Part shown: one piece after another, positions 42,586 through 52,205 of the stretch | How positions within the stretch are numbered: position 1 is the stretch's first letter | How the letters are laid out: each line of letters opens with the position of its first letter | NCBI RefSeq assembly: GCF_025151535.1 | Contig: NZ_CP102288.1 | Location: forward strand, 1,245,501-1,309,500 | Source of the DNA: Segatella copri DSM 18205 | Lineage (GTDB): Bacteria; Bacteroidota; Bacteroidia; Bacteroidales; Bacteroidaceae | Direction of reading: 5' to 3' | DNA: 64,000 nucleotides | Translations under genes and position numbers: made by a program | Notes under the pieces: model-generated | Told to the model about the DNA's origin: nothing | Databases searched by the model: none | Seen by the model: only the letters and a program-made list of their open reading frames with translations

Positions 42586-44571
42586 ATGAAAGAAAAAGCA
42601 GAAAGTTCAGCAGCCTGCAATCATCACAGAGTAGGCTTTCTGGGATTGCTCGTTACATTAGGCATTGTATTCGGAGACATCGGAACATCACCTCTCTATG
42701 TGATGAAGGCTATCCTGCATACAGGCGAAAGCATCAGCGAGAGCACCATTCTGGGCGCACTGTCATGCATCATCTGGACACTCACCCTCCAGACCACCAT
42801 CAAATATGTATGCGTGGCGCTGCGTGCCGACAACAATGGCGAGGGAGGCATCCTCGCCCTCTATGCCTTGCTGCGCCGACTCAAGTACAAGTGGATTTAC
42901 CTACTGGCCATCATTGGCGCAAGCACCCTGCTGGCAGACGGAATCATCACCCCTGCCATCACCGTGACAACAGCCATCGAAGGGCTCGAAAGCATCAGTC
43001 CCAACCTACCAGTTATCCCCATCACCCTTGCCATCATCACCATCATCTTCTTCGTGCAGCGGTTTGGCACAGAGAGTATTGGCAAATCGTTTGGCGTATT
43101 TATGCTGCTATGGTTCCTGCTGCTGGGCGTGGTGGGAGCTTTCAGCATCACATCTTACCCATTGATACTGAAGGCTTTCAACCCCTATTATGCTGCCATG
43201 CTGCTGGCAAAATCTCCAGAATGGTTTCTGATTCTGGGTGCCGTATTTCTCTGTACTACCGGTGCAGAGGCTCTCTATTCCGACCTGGGACATTGCGGCA
43301 GAAAGAACATCGCCATCAGCTGGGGCTTCGTAAAGACCATGCTCATTCTCAACTATCTGGGACAGGGAGCATGGGTGCTGAATCATGCTGATACGGCACT
43401 GGCAGTGAATCCGTTCTTTGCCATCATGCCGCAGAGCATGCTGTTCTTCGCCATCATCATGGCCACGGGTGCGGCAATCGTTGCGAGCCAGGCACTCATC
43501 AGCGGAACCTTCTCCATATTGAGCGAAGCCATGAACCTGCACTTCTGGCCGCGCATGCGAATCAAGCATCCTACTCATGTTAAGGGGCAGCTCTATATCC
43601 CGATGATCAACCTCGCCATGTACATCGGCGTGGTTCTCATCATCCTCCTCTTCCGCGACTCCTCGCACATGGAGGCAGCCTACGGACTCGCCATCACCAT
43701 CACCATGCTGATGACTACCCTGCTGCTCGGTTTCTACCTGCACAGCAAGGGAGTGGCACGGATTTTCACGATGCTGTTTATGGGCGCATACTGCATCATC
43801 GAAGCCATCTTCCTGACTGCCAATCTGTCAAAGTTTCTTGCAGGTGGATGGTGTACGATGCTCATTGGCGGAATCCTGTTCCTGATGATGTTCGTGTGGG
43901 TGAAAGCCATGAAGATACGCCGCCATTATATCAGCACCAAACCGCTGGATGATTATTATCAGATTATCTCCGACATCAAGGCCGACGAGAGCATCCCTAA
44001 GTACGCTTCCAATCTGGTTTATGTGAACCACGCCAACAAGGAAGGTGCCGTAGATGACAAGTTGCTCTACTCCATCATCAACAAGCAGCCGAAACGTGCT
44101 GACCATTACTGGCTTATCAACATGGAGTTTGTTGACACTCCTGATACGCTGGAGTACAACTGCGAGACCCTGATTCCCGATACCCTCTACAGCGTAACCA
44201 TGCACATTGGTTTCCGCATAGAGCCTAGGGTGAGTCTCTATCTGCGACAAGTAGTGGAAGATCTGGTAGCAGACGGAAAGGTAGATTTGCAAAGCACCTA
44301 TCCTTCGCTGCGCAAATACGGAATTCCGGGCGATTTCCGATTCATCATCATTCACCGCGTATATTACCCGGAGAGTTCAGATAATCGCCAACAGAACCTG
44401 CTGATGAGTATCTACGCTCTTATCAGCAAGATAGGTATTGACGAGCCTAAGGCATTGGGCCTCGACACTTCCATGGTAGTGGTAGAAAGAGTGCCGCTCA
44501 TCATCAACCATCCTGTCATTAAGGACAAGGTCATTAAGGTCATTAAGGATTCAGAAACATCACAAAGCTGA
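42586..44571 (+). CDS. kup: KUP-type potassium uptake protein
   Basis: A 661-residue KUP/HAK/KT family K+ transporter, a proton-coupled importer in the inner membrane. The N-terminal signature LGIVFGDIGTSPLYV and the GGILALYALLRR segment are followed by about 12 membrane helices (to residue 440) and a soluble C-terminal domain. Full length. It is a single-gene unit with its own promoter and a terminator shared with the convergent uxaB. Confidence 0.95.
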   Translation: MKEKAESSAACNHHRVGFLGLLVTLGIVFGDIGTSPLYVMKAILHTGESISESTILGALSCIIWTLTLQTTIKYVCVALRADNNGEGGILALYALLRRLKYKWIYLLAIIGASTLLADGIITPAITVTTAIEGLESISPNLPVIPITLAIITIIFFVQRFGTESIGKSFGVFMLLWFLLLGVVGAFSITSYPLILKAFNPYYAAMLLAKSPEWFLILGAVFLCTTGAEALYSDLGHCGRKNIAISWGFVKTMLILNYLGQGAWVLNHADTALAVNPFFAIMPQSMLFFAIIMATGAAIVASQALISGTFSILSEAMNLHFWPRMRIKHPTHVKGQLYIPMINLAMYIGVVLIILLFRDSSHMEAAYGLAITITMLMTTLLLGFYLHSKGVARIFTMLFMGAYCIIEAIFLTANLSKFLAGGWCTMLIGGILFLMMFVWVKAMKIRRHYISTKPLDDYYQIISDIKADESIPKYASNLVYVNHANKEGAVDDKLLYSIINKQPKRADHYWLINMEFVDTPDTLEYNCETLIPDTLYSVTMHIGFRIEPRVSLYLRQVVEDLVADGKVDLQSTYPSLRKYGIPGDFRFIIIHRVYYPESSDNRQQNLLMSIYALISKIGIDEPKALGLDTSMVVVERVPLIINHPVIKDKVIKVIKDSETSQS

Positions 44572-44577
44572 CAATAA

Positions 44578-44616
44578 GCAAAAAAGGCGAGGAGCTTTCA
44601 CAAGCTCCCCGCCTTT
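44578..44616. terminator. Bidirectional terminator between kup and uxaB
   Basis: Stem AAAGGCGaGGAGCTT / AAGCTCCcCGCCTTT (44583-44616); the T-run is best on the minus strand (TTTTTT). Confidence 0.8.
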
Positions 44617-44713
44617 AACCTATTAGCTAGAAGATTATAGCTAACACAAAACCTTATAACTATTTTTCAAATCTTAATCGTTATTTGAACCTATGAACGA
44701 ACATTTTTTTTAA

Positions 44714-46195
44714 TTAGAGGATAGTCTTAACAGCCTCCAGCATGCCCTTCTCCTGAATAAGGTCAAGATCTTTCTTAACCAACTCGGTAAGACCAGGAAC
44801 TGTCTTGTTCAAATCCTCGTGCCAGATATAGTCGAAGCCCAATACGCCCTCAGCTACCTTCTGGGTATCGCCGGTAGCCCAAAGCTCGGTGAGCTTGTCC
44901 ATAATCTTCTGGTCATCGTTTGGCTGGATAGGAGCACCATCCTCGCGAACACCACCCTTATAGTAAGTGATGATAGCAGCGAGACCGAATACCAAACCCT
45001 GTGGCAACTCGCCCTTACGCTCAAGATAAATCTTGACACCAGGCAGGTCGCGAGTCTCAAACTTAGGGAATGAGTTGAGCATGATGCTGGTTACCTGATG
45101 ATCTACGAATGGATTCTCGAAACGCTCCAATACGTCAGAAGCAAACTTCTGCAGCTCATCCATTGGGAGGTTCAGCGTCTGCATCAACTCCTCGAACTGT
45201 ACCTTGTGGATGTACTTGCCCAATACCGGGTGCTCGCAGGCATCGCGAACAATGTTTACACCGCTGAGGTATGTAACAGGGCTCAATACGGTGTGAGGAC
45301 CATTCAGCAGGGTAACCTTACGCTCGTGGTATGGCTTCTCATTATCTGTGATAAGCACGTGGAGACCTGCCTTATGAGCTGGGAACTCCTCCTGCATCTG
45401 CTCTACTGTCATATTTTCTGCCTTCTCGATAACCCAGAGGTGGAAGCTTTCTGCCTTAACTACGAGGTTGTCCTTGTAGCAAACCTTCTGCTGAATCTCC
45501 TTGATGGTATCGCGTGGGAAACCAGGAACGATGCGGTCTACCAATGTAGCGCAAACGTAGCAGTGGTTGGTGAACCACTCCTTGAAGCCCTCGTAATCAG
45601 CACCCATATCGCCCTTCCAGAGCTCGATATACTGATAGATACACTCCTTGAGGTGGTGACCATTGAGGAAGATCAGCTCACATGGCATCAGGATCATACC
45701 CTTGGTTGGGTCGCCCTCGAAGAACTTGTAGCGGTGGAACAAGAGCTGAACCAACTTGCCTGGATAAGAAGCTGCAGGAGCATCTGTAAACTTGCAAGAG
45801 TCATCGAATGCGATACCAGCCTCTGTAGTGTTAGAGATGATGAAACGCATCTCTGGCTGCTCAGCCAAAGCCATGAAAGCCTGGTTCTGAGAATATGGAT
45901 TCAGTGCACGGCTGATAACGTCGATACGCTCCAATGTGTTGATAGCCAGGCCGTTCTCCTTACCCTGAAGGTTTACGTGATAGAGGCAGTCCTGACCGTT
46001 CAGCCAGTCAACCATACCACCAGCCAATGGCTGAACTACAACGACAGAACCGTTGAAGTCGGTCTTCTTGTTCATATTCCATACAATCCAATCTACGAAT
46101 GCACGGAGGAAGTTACCTTCACCAAACTGAATGATTTTCTCTGGAGCGACGCTCTTAGGAGCAGTGCGCTTGTTTAATGCTTTTAGCTCTTTCAT
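44714..46195 (-). CDS. uxaB: Tagaturonate reductase
   Basis: A 493-residue NADH-dependent altronate oxidoreductase of the polyol-specific long-chain dehydrogenase family, which reduces tagaturonate to altronate in galacturonate (pectin) breakdown. N-terminal IIQFGEGNFLRAFVDWIVWN is the nucleotide-binding start; KVTLLNGPHT has the conserved Lys...Asn..His of the active site. Length is normal. No other hexuronate gene is beside it; the promoter is at 46276-46283. It fits the acetylesterase at 60020 as part of pectin use. Confidence 0.92.
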   Translation of the reverse strand: MKELKALNKRTAPKSVAPEKIIQFGEGNFLRAFVDWIVWNMNKKTDFNGSVVVVQPLAGGMVDWLNGQDCLYHVNLQGKENGLAINTLERIDVISRALNPYSQNQAFMALAEQPEMRFIISNTTEAGIAFDDSCKFTDAPAASYPGKLVQLLFHRYKFFEGDPTKGMILMPCELIFLNGHHLKECIYQYIELWKGDMGADYEGFKEWFTNHCYVCATLVDRIVPGFPRDTIKEIQQKVCYKDNLVVKAESFHLWVIEKAENMTVEQMQEEFPAHKAGLHVLITDNEKPYHERKVTLLNGPHTVLSPVTYLSGVNIVRDACEHPVLGKYIHKVQFEELMQTLNLPMDELQKFASDVLERFENPFVDHQVTSIMLNSFPKFETRDLPGVKIYLERKGELPQGLVFGLAAIITYYKGGVREDGAPIQPNDDQKIMDKLTELWATGDTQKVAEGVLGFDYIWHEDLNKTVPGLTELVKKDLDLIQEKGMLEAVKTIL

Positions 46196-46275
46196 GATTT
46201 GTTTATTTTGTTTTTATTATTTTTACTTTCCGTTTTAAATTCCAATCTATTCATCAGATTGTTTTTTTCTGAGTG

Positions 46276-46283
46276 CAAAGGTA
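46276..46283 (-). promoter_or_regulatory. Promoter -7 box for uxaB
   Basis: Minus-strand TACCTTTG followed by CAC, 81 bp before the ATG. Confidence 0.7.
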
Positions 46284-46459
46284 GTAAATATTTCGTTTGA
46301 TTGTTCCAAAAACAGCGAAAAACTTCACGCAAACCTTTACGCTCCACTCCGGTTCTATACCTTAATTATATATAGAACTGCGCAGGCACAAAATAAAGAA
46401 GTAGGGATTTTCCCCCACCCCTTTAGGGGAAATCCCGACCGTGGAAGCAAAAAACATCG

Positions 46460-46467
46460 TATCTTTG
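46460..46467 (+). promoter_or_regulatory. Promoter -7 box for the FG-rich secreted protein
   Basis: TATCTTTG followed by CAC, 48 bp before the ATG. Just upstream are two hairpins (46351-46379, GGTTCTATA arms; 46404-46436, GGGATTT.CCCC arms) that may be regulatory; the rest of 46284-46459 shows nothing else. Confidence 0.65.
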
Positions 46468-46514
46468 CACCAGAAAAAGAAACATGAAGTATAACAATTT
46501 AAAGATATACGATT

Positions 46515-47528
46515 ATGAAACGAATGATAATAGCTCTGGTAGCCATGTTCATGATGACATTCACTACCGCTTCTGCAATGAGTTATGAGCAGGCAAGACA
46601 GCAGGCTCTCTTCCTGACAGACAAGATGGCTTACGAGCTCAATCTTACGGAAGACCAGTATGAGGCAGCTTACGAGGTGAACCTTGACTACCTGATGAGT
46701 GTAGATACATACGATGACCTGTATGGTGCTTACTGGCGCCAGCGCAATATGGATTTGAGCTATATCCTGCTCGACTGGCAGTACAGAACATATCTCAATG
46801 CCACCTATTTCTACCGTCCGCTCTACTGGCATGCGGGCTACTGGCACTTCGGCATCTACGCCCGCTATCCGCGCCGCGACTATTTCTACTTCGGTCGCCC
46901 TCACTTCTACGTATCTTACCGTGGAGGTCATAGCTGGCGAGTAAACGGAAACAGAAGCTGGTATTACGGAAGAAGTTTCGGCGGCCCTCACCCAGGAGGA
47001 CATCCCAGAGTAGGTATGAGAGACGGATTCAACCGTGGTGATTACGGCAGAGGAAGATCTTTCGGTAATCTGAACCGCGAGAACAGACCTCAGATGAACC
47101 CAAACCGTGGTTTCGGTAATGCAAGCCGCCCTAACAACAACGCTAGCTTCGGAAACAGCAGCCGCCCTCAGAACGGAGGCTTCGGAAATAACAACGGGGG
47201 TTTCGGCAACAGCAGCAACCGTAGTTTCGGCAATAGCAACAGTCGCCCTAACCGCGGGTTCGGCAGCAGCAACAGCAGCACCAGCAACAGCCGCGGTTTC
47301 GGCAGCAGCAACAGCAGCACCAGCAACAACCGTGGTTTCGGAAACAACAGCCGTGGTTTCGGAAACAGCAGCTTCGGAAGCGGAAGAAGTAATATCTTCG
47401 GGGGCAACCGCAGCAGCATGAGCCGTTCATTCAGCAGCGGGTCTGGCAACCGTGGCGGCGGATTCACCCCTCGCTCTTCTACACCAAGCAAGAACAATGG
47501 CGGTGGAAGCTTCGGACACAGAAGATAA
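46515..47528 (+). CDS. Secreted FG-repeat, Gly/Asn/Ser-rich low-complexity protein
   Basis: A 337-residue exported protein. Signal peptide (1-21); a helical segment (22-65) with LNLTEDQYEAAYEVNLDYLM, reminiscent of Spy-like proteins; a Tyr/Arg/His-rich part (80-150, with YYGRSFGGPHPGGHP); and from about residue 165 a long disordered tail of RGFGN, GGFGN and RGFGSSNSSTSN units, ending GGGSFGHRR. The tail has no acidic residues and resembles nucleoporin FG repeats in composition, so phase separation or surface adhesion are possible. I do not know the family's function. It has its own promoter and terminator. Confidence 0.8.
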   Translation: MKRMIIALVAMFMMTFTTASAMSYEQARQQALFLTDKMAYELNLTEDQYEAAYEVNLDYLMSVDTYDDLYGAYWRQRNMDLSYILLDWQYRTYLNATYFYRPLYWHAGYWHFGIYARYPRRDYFYFGRPHFYVSYRGGHSWRVNGNRSWYYGRSFGGPHPGGHPRVGMRDGFNRGDYGRGRSFGNLNRENRPQMNPNRGFGNASRPNNNASFGNSSRPQNGGFGNNNGGFGNSSNRSFGNSNSRPNRGFGSSNSSTSNSRGFGSSNSSTSNNRGFGNNSRGFGNSSFGSGRSNIFGGNRSSMSRSFSSGSGNRGGGFTPRSSTPSKNNGGGSFGHRR

Positions 47529-47627
47529 GAAAAGAGAAAGAGTTAAAATTTCAAGTTTATAAAGACAGAGAGTTAAGAAAAATCAAGACCTCAAGCAAGA
47601 GAGAAAGAAAAATCAAGTACAAAAAAA

Positions 47628-47679
47628 ATGGGAATTTGCATCGGTTCATACCATTCGCAAATTCCCATTATTATTTTAT
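47628..47679 (+). terminator. Terminator after the FG-rich gene
   Basis: Stem AATGGGAATTTGC / GCAAATTCCCATT (right arm 47657-47669) followed by ATTATTTT. Confidence 0.8.
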
Positions 47680-47686
47680 CAATTCA

Positions 47687-47850
47687 AGTTTCGCAAGCTC
47701 AGAAGTTAAAGGAGTTAAAGGAGTTATCGCTCCCTACGGTCGCTGAGGAGTTAAGACAACAGTCTTTTTGGCGTAGTTTTTAAGCAGCAAGACATACGTC
47801 TTAACTCCTTAACTTCCTTAACTTCTTTAACTTCCTGATATGCGAAAGTT
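47687..47850 (-). repeat. 164-bp repeat with AACTTTCGC / GCGAAAGTT ends, copy 2 (inverted)
   Basis: The reverse complement of 42214-42369 with few differences: one extra AGTTAAGGA unit, one base less in the AAAAACTACG run, and scattered single changes. It ends TGCGAAAGTTCAGTT, 26 bp from the rnfA stop codon. Confidence 0.85.
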
Positions 47851-47875
47851 CAGTTATCAACTTTCAGTAAAAGTT

Positions 47876-48478
47876 TTACTCCAATCCGAAGAGCGATTTC
47901 AAACCGCCATCTACGCCCGAGAATCCCATGAAGGCGAGGCTGAGGAGCGCTGCAGTTACCATGACGATAGCTACGCCCTGCATGCCCTTAGGAATACGGA
48001 CCAAAGCCTGCTGCTCGCGAATGCCGGCAAAGACAATGAGAGCCAGGGCAAAGCCGAGAGCGGTAGAGAAGGCGTAAACCACGCTCTCTAGCAGATTGTA
48101 ATCCTTCTGGATAACCAGGATGGCTACGCCCAGCACGGCACAGTTGGTAGTAATCAGAGGCAGGAAGATGCCGAGTGCCTGATAAAGTGCAGGAGAAACC
48201 TTCTTCAGGATAATCTCTACCATCTGAACCAAGGCTGCAATCACGAGGATGAATGCCAGGGTCTGGAGATATTGCAATCCGAACGGATCGAGTACATACT
48301 TCTGAACACACCAGGTAATGATGGTTGCCAGGGTCAAGACAAAAGCGATGGCACCACCCATACCGATGGCTGTATCAACTTTCTTCGATACGCCCAGGAA
48401 TGGACAGATACCGAGAAACTGCGACAAGACGATGTTGTTGACGAATATCGCAGAGATAAATATCAATAAATATTCCAT
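47876..48478 (-). CDS. rnfA: RNF complex subunit A
   Basis: A 200-residue six-helix membrane protein ([44 protein letters not shown]) that pairs with RnfE and holds an intramembrane iron-sulfur cluster. Last gene of the rnf operon, 41 bp behind rnfE. Full length; homologous to NqrE at 24736-25359 but clearly of the Rnf branch. Confidence 0.96.
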   Translation of the reverse strand: MEYLLIFISAIFVNNIVLSQFLGICPFLGVSKKVDTAIGMGGAIAFVLTLATIITWCVQKYVLDPFGLQYLQTLAFILVIAALVQMVEIILKKVSPALYQALGIFLPLITTNCAVLGVAILVIQKDYNLLESVVYAFSTALGFALALIVFAGIREQQALVRIPKGMQGVAIVMVTAALLSLAFMGFSGVDGGLKSLFGLE

Positions 48479-48519
48479 AATTTCTATTTTATTTCATTGA
48501 TTTGAAGCGATGCCTACGC

Positions 48520-49104
48520 TTACTTCTTTACCTTATTAAATATAGCAATGATGTAACCCAAGGTGAGGAAAGCTCCAGGAGGCAGGATGAACATCAGAAT
48601 GTTGGTAGTCTCCGGCAACAGAGTGATACCGAAAACACTACCTGCGCCGAGTATCTCGCGGGCACAACCCAGGATGGTCAAGGCAAGGGTGAAACCCAAA
48701 CCGCAACCAATGCCATCGAAGAGGCTGGCTATAGGCGAATTCTTGGCAGCAAAGCTCTCTGCTCTACCCAGGATGATACAGTTTACTACAATCAGCGGAA
48801 TATAAATACCCAGCGCCTGATTGATGCTGTCGGGAGCATAAGCGCTCATCAACATCTGAAGGATGGTTACGAAGGCTGCAATCACTACGATGAAAACAGG
48901 GATGCGAACCATATCCGGGGTAATCTTCTTGATACAGGAAATAACAAAGTTGGTACAAATCAGCACCGCCATGGTAGCCAATCCCATAGAGAGACCGTTG
49001 ATGGCGCTGGTTGTTGTAGCCAAAGTAGGACACATACCGAGAAGCAACACGAAGGTTGGATTCTCCTTGATGAGTCCGTTCATCAAAATCTTAACATTAC
49101 TCAT
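48520..49104 (-). CDS. rnfE: RNF complex subunit E
   Basis: A 194-residue six-helix membrane partner of RnfA, beginning MSNVKILMNGLIKENPTFVL and carrying LLGMCPTLA and LIVVNCIILGRAESFA with the cluster cysteines. Homologue of NqrD. It lies 6 bp behind rnfG. Confidence 0.96.
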   Translation of the reverse strand: MSNVKILMNGLIKENPTFVLLLGMCPTLATTTSAINGLSMGLATMAVLICTNFVISCIKKITPDMVRIPVFIVVIAAFVTILQMLMSAYAPDSINQALGIYIPLIVVNCIILGRAESFAAKNSPIASLFDGIGCGLGFTLALTILGCAREILGAGSVFGITLLPETTNILMFILPPGAFLTLGYIIAIFNKVKK

Positions 49105-49110
49105 ATCGGT

Positions 49111-49785
49111 TTATCCTTTCTTTTCGTTATGTTCAACTTTAGATACACCGCTCTCTGCATCTGCTTTCTGAGATGCACCGCTCTCGCCGTCAACATCCTT
49201 CTTGGCATAAACGGCATAAGCCTGGTTGATAGCCTTGAGGAAGGCGCGGCTGGTAATGGTTGATGCGGTAATGGCGTCTACGGCATTGCCACTCTTATCG
49301 TCCTTAGATACGTGGAGGTCGCCATCCATTGGAGTCTTACCGATGATGCTACCCTTTCCGTCTTTCTGGAACCACGTAGCAGCCTTGGCGCCCAAACCTG
49401 GAGTTTCTGAAGCCTGAAGCACGGTATAACCCATAATCTTGCCCTCGGTATCGAAGCCTACGAGCACCTTCAGATCGCCACCGAAACCACCGGTAGTACT
49501 CTCTACGGCAGCACCCAGCTGCTTGCCGCTCTTGTCAGAGCACTTGTGGATGATGAAAGAGAATTCCTTACCGCCAAACTCCTGCTTCACCTCTTCAGGC
49601 TCAGCCACCTGGAGTTCTTCAGTACCCATCACGCTCTTGATGCCGGCAGCCAGACTCTGTGCAGCCTTCTCGGCGATAGGACCAGATGTAAGATGATTGA
49701 TATATGCAAGCACGGCACCTACGATGAGCGCTATACCCACCAGCACAAGCACCATGTTCTTTAATGATGATTCTAATTTCTGCAT
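49111..49785 (-). CDS. rnfG: RNF complex subunit G
   Basis: A 224-residue protein with an N-terminal membrane helix (12-30) and a periplasmic FMN domain; covalent FMN is expected on Thr in VDAITASTITSRA. The C-terminal 25 residues are charged and of low complexity (GESGASQKADAESG), an extension beyond the usual end. It is 13 bp behind rnfD. Confidence 0.95.
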   Translation of the reverse strand: MQKLESSLKNMVLVLVGIALIVGAVLAYINHLTSGPIAEKAAQSLAAGIKSVMGTEELQVAEPEEVKQEFGGKEFSFIIHKCSDKSGKQLGAAVESTTGGFGGDLKVLVGFDTEGKIMGYTVLQASETPGLGAKAATWFQKDGKGSIIGKTPMDGDLHVSKDDKSGNAVDAITASTITSRAFLKAINQAYAVYAKKDVDGESGASQKADAESGVSKVEHNEKKG

Positions 49786-49798
49786 GTCTCAGTCCTCC

Positions 49799-50800
49799 TT
49801 ATTTCTTAGCAGGCTTCTCACCGAAGCGCTTTGGTTTAACGTATGTGTTAATAAGAGGTGTGAACGCATTCATGATAAGAATGGCGAACGACATACCTTC
49901 TGGATAGCTACCCCAGTTACGGATGATGACGGTCAGCAGACCGATACATACACCGTAGATAAGCATGCCCTTGTGGGTCATCGGAGAGGTTACATAATCA
50001 GTAGCCATGAAGATGGCACCGAGCATCAGACCACCACTGAAGATGACAGCCAGAGGATTGGCATAAACAGGATTAGCCAAATGCATCAAACCGCTGAAAA
50101 CGAATACGGTAGCGATGATGCTGACTGGAATATGCCAGGTAATGACCTTCTTCCAGAGCATGTAAGCCAAACCGAGCAAGAGGGCAAATGCACAAACCTC
50201 ACCGGTAGTACCGGCACCGAAGGTATCGCCAGTGGCACCGAAGAGCAGGCTCAGCGCATCAGGCAACTGGTTGAGAACAGAAGCATCGCCCGTCTTGATA
50301 GCGGTCTTCATGATAGCCAGCGGAGTAGCACCCGTTGTAGCATCAGTATAGCTGAGCATCTGTCCGGCTATAGGCCATGAAGTCATCTGGGCAGGGAAGC
50401 TGACGAGCAGGAAGCAACGGCCAACCAAAGCGGGATTGAAAGGATTGTTACCCAAACCGCCGAAGCTCATCTTACCTACACCAATGGCAAACAGGGCACC
50501 GATGATGATGATCCAGAGAGGAAGGTTACTTGGCAAGTTCATGCCGAGCAAGATACCGGTGATGATGGCAGAACCATCGAGCAAGCTGGTCTCCTCCTTC
50601 AGGAGATATTTTGTAATTGCCCACTCAAAGAAGACGCAGGCTGCCACAGAGGAGAGCAGTACGACTGCTGAACCCAAGCCGAAGAAATAGAAAGATGCGA
50701 GGATGGCAGGCACGAGAGCGATAATCACTCCGTACATGTTCTTCTCTACGCTCTCATTTCCATGAGCGTGTGGCGATAATGAAACGATTAATTTTCCCAT
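49799..50800 (-). CDS. rnfD: RNF complex subunit D
   Basis: A 333-residue multi-pass membrane subunit with the covalent FMN site TTGATPLAIMK and the ending VRNWGSYPEGMSFAIL-like segment typical of RnfD/NqrB. Homologous to NqrB at 26621-27778. It is 50 bp behind rnfC. Confidence 0.95.
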   Translation of the reverse strand: MGKLIVSLSPHAHGNESVEKNMYGVIIALVPAILASFYFFGLGSAVVLLSSVAACVFFEWAITKYLLKEETSLLDGSAIITGILLGMNLPSNLPLWIIIIGALFAIGVGKMSFGGLGNNPFNPALVGRCFLLVSFPAQMTSWPIAGQMLSYTDATTGATPLAIMKTAIKTGDASVLNQLPDALSLLFGATGDTFGAGTTGEVCAFALLLGLAYMLWKKVITWHIPVSIIATVFVFSGLMHLANPVYANPLAVIFSGGLMLGAIFMATDYVTSPMTHKGMLIYGVCIGLLTVIIRNWGSYPEGMSFAILIMNAFTPLINTYVKPKRFGEKPAKK

Positions 50801-50850
50801 TTTATCTTTTAATTTCTTTCTTAAATGAAATTCATTCTTGACGTGAACGC

Positions 50851-52203
50851 TTACTTCTTGGCGTTGCGAGCTCTGATAATGCCCATTACCGCACCCTTAC
50901 CATTGATAATATTATCGAGGATAGGACGATGTGAAGGACAGGTGAACTGGCATGAACCGCAGGCGATGCAGGATGTTACCTCTTCTGCCTCCAGGCGCTC
51001 ATAATCCTTCACTACGCTCAGGGTAGCGAGCAAGTATGGCTCCAGGCCCATTGGGCAGGCATCCACACACTTGGCACAGCGGATACATGGCTGAGCCTTC
51101 TTGCGATGAGCATCAGCATCGGTCAATACGGTGATGGAGTTGGTACCCTTGGTTACCGGTACATCGAGGCTGATTACAGCCTTACCCATCATCGGACCAC
51201 CAGCCAGTACCTTGTTATCGCCCTCCGGCAAACCTCCGCAATTCTCAATCATCTGAGAGAATGGAGTACCCATACGTACGAGGAAGTTGCCCGGATTCTT
51301 CACCTGCTTACCGGTTACGGTGGTATAGCGTTCGAAGAGAGGTTTATTCTTCATAACTGCCTGATAAACAGCGAAGGCAGTACCTACATTCTGAACAATT
51401 GCTCCAACGTTGACAGGGATAGCTGGAGGAGCAGGAACCTGACGGCGGATAACGGCATCCACCAGCTGCTTCTCACCTCCCTGAGGGTACTTCTTAGCCA
51501 GAGGTACAATCTCGATACGAGCGTCATTAGCAGTCTTTTCCTCGAAGAGTTTGATGGCAGCAGGTTTATTATCCTCGATACCGATGTAGCCCTTCTCTAC
51601 CTGAGCCGCCTTCATCAGGAGGTTCAAGCCAACGAGAATCTCATCGGCATGCTCCATCATCAGGCGATAGTCGGCTGTGATATAAGGCTCACACTCTACA
51701 CCGTTGATGATGACGCACTCAGCCTTGGCTCCTGGAGGAGGACAAAGCTTGATGAAGGTAGGAAAACCGGCACCACCCATACCAGTGAGACCTGCTACCT
51801 TGATGCGGTTTACGATTTCCTCTGGAGTAAGCTCAGCATGAGCCTCAAGCGTCTCGAGTTTATCAGAGCGGTCGATACTCTCCTCCCACTCATCGCCTTC
51901 TACATTAATAATGATGCAAGGCTTGCGATAACCGGTAGCATCAATAGATGTATCTACCTTGAACACAGTTCCTGATACGGAACTGTAAATAGGAGCACTC
52001 ACAAAGCCACCAGCCTCAGCAATGAGTGTACCCACCTTCACCTTGTCGCCCTTGGCAACTACAGGCTTGGCAGGAGCACCGATGTGCTGACCAAGTGGGA
52101 AAATAGCCTGCTTAGGAAGAGGAGCTACCTGAGTAGCCATCTCGGCAGTAATCTTATTCTCTTCTGGGTGAACTCCACCAATTCTAAAAGTTCTCAAATT
52201 CAT
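50851..52203 (-). CDS. rnfC: RNF complex subunit C
   Basis: A 450-residue peripheral subunit that binds NADH and FMN and two [4Fe-4S] clusters, seen as CIRCAKCVDACPMGLEP and CIACGSCQFTCPSHRP near residues 370-430. The N-terminal GGVHPEENK and the GLTGMGGAGFPTFIK glycine-rich loop are typical. It starts 2 bp after the rnfB stop codon, which suggests coupled translation. Confidence 0.96.
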   Translation of the reverse strand: MNLRTFRIGGVHPEENKITAEMATQVAPLPKQAIFPLGQHIGAPAKPVVAKGDKVKVGTLIAEAGGFVSAPIYSSVSGTVFKVDTSIDATGYRKPCIIINVEGDEWEESIDRSDKLETLEAHAELTPEEIVNRIKVAGLTGMGGAGFPTFIKLCPPPGAKAECVIINGVECEPYITADYRLMMEHADEILVGLNLLMKAAQVEKGYIGIEDNKPAAIKLFEEKTANDARIEIVPLAKKYPQGGEKQLVDAVIRRQVPAPPAIPVNVGAIVQNVGTAFAVYQAVMKNKPLFERYTTVTGKQVKNPGNFLVRMGTPFSQMIENCGGLPEGDNKVLAGGPMMGKAVISLDVPVTKGTNSITVLTDADAHRKKAQPCIRCAKCVDACPMGLEPYLLATLSVVKDYERLEAEEVTSCIACGSCQFTCPSHRPILDNIINGKGAVMGIIRARNAKK

Positions 52204-52205
52204 GA

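Noticed and set aside
45098..46177. 359-codon plus-strand frame opposite uxaB
   Set aside because: Shadow of a well-defined enzyme gene; composition (Leu/Val/Glu runs) is that of reversed codons.
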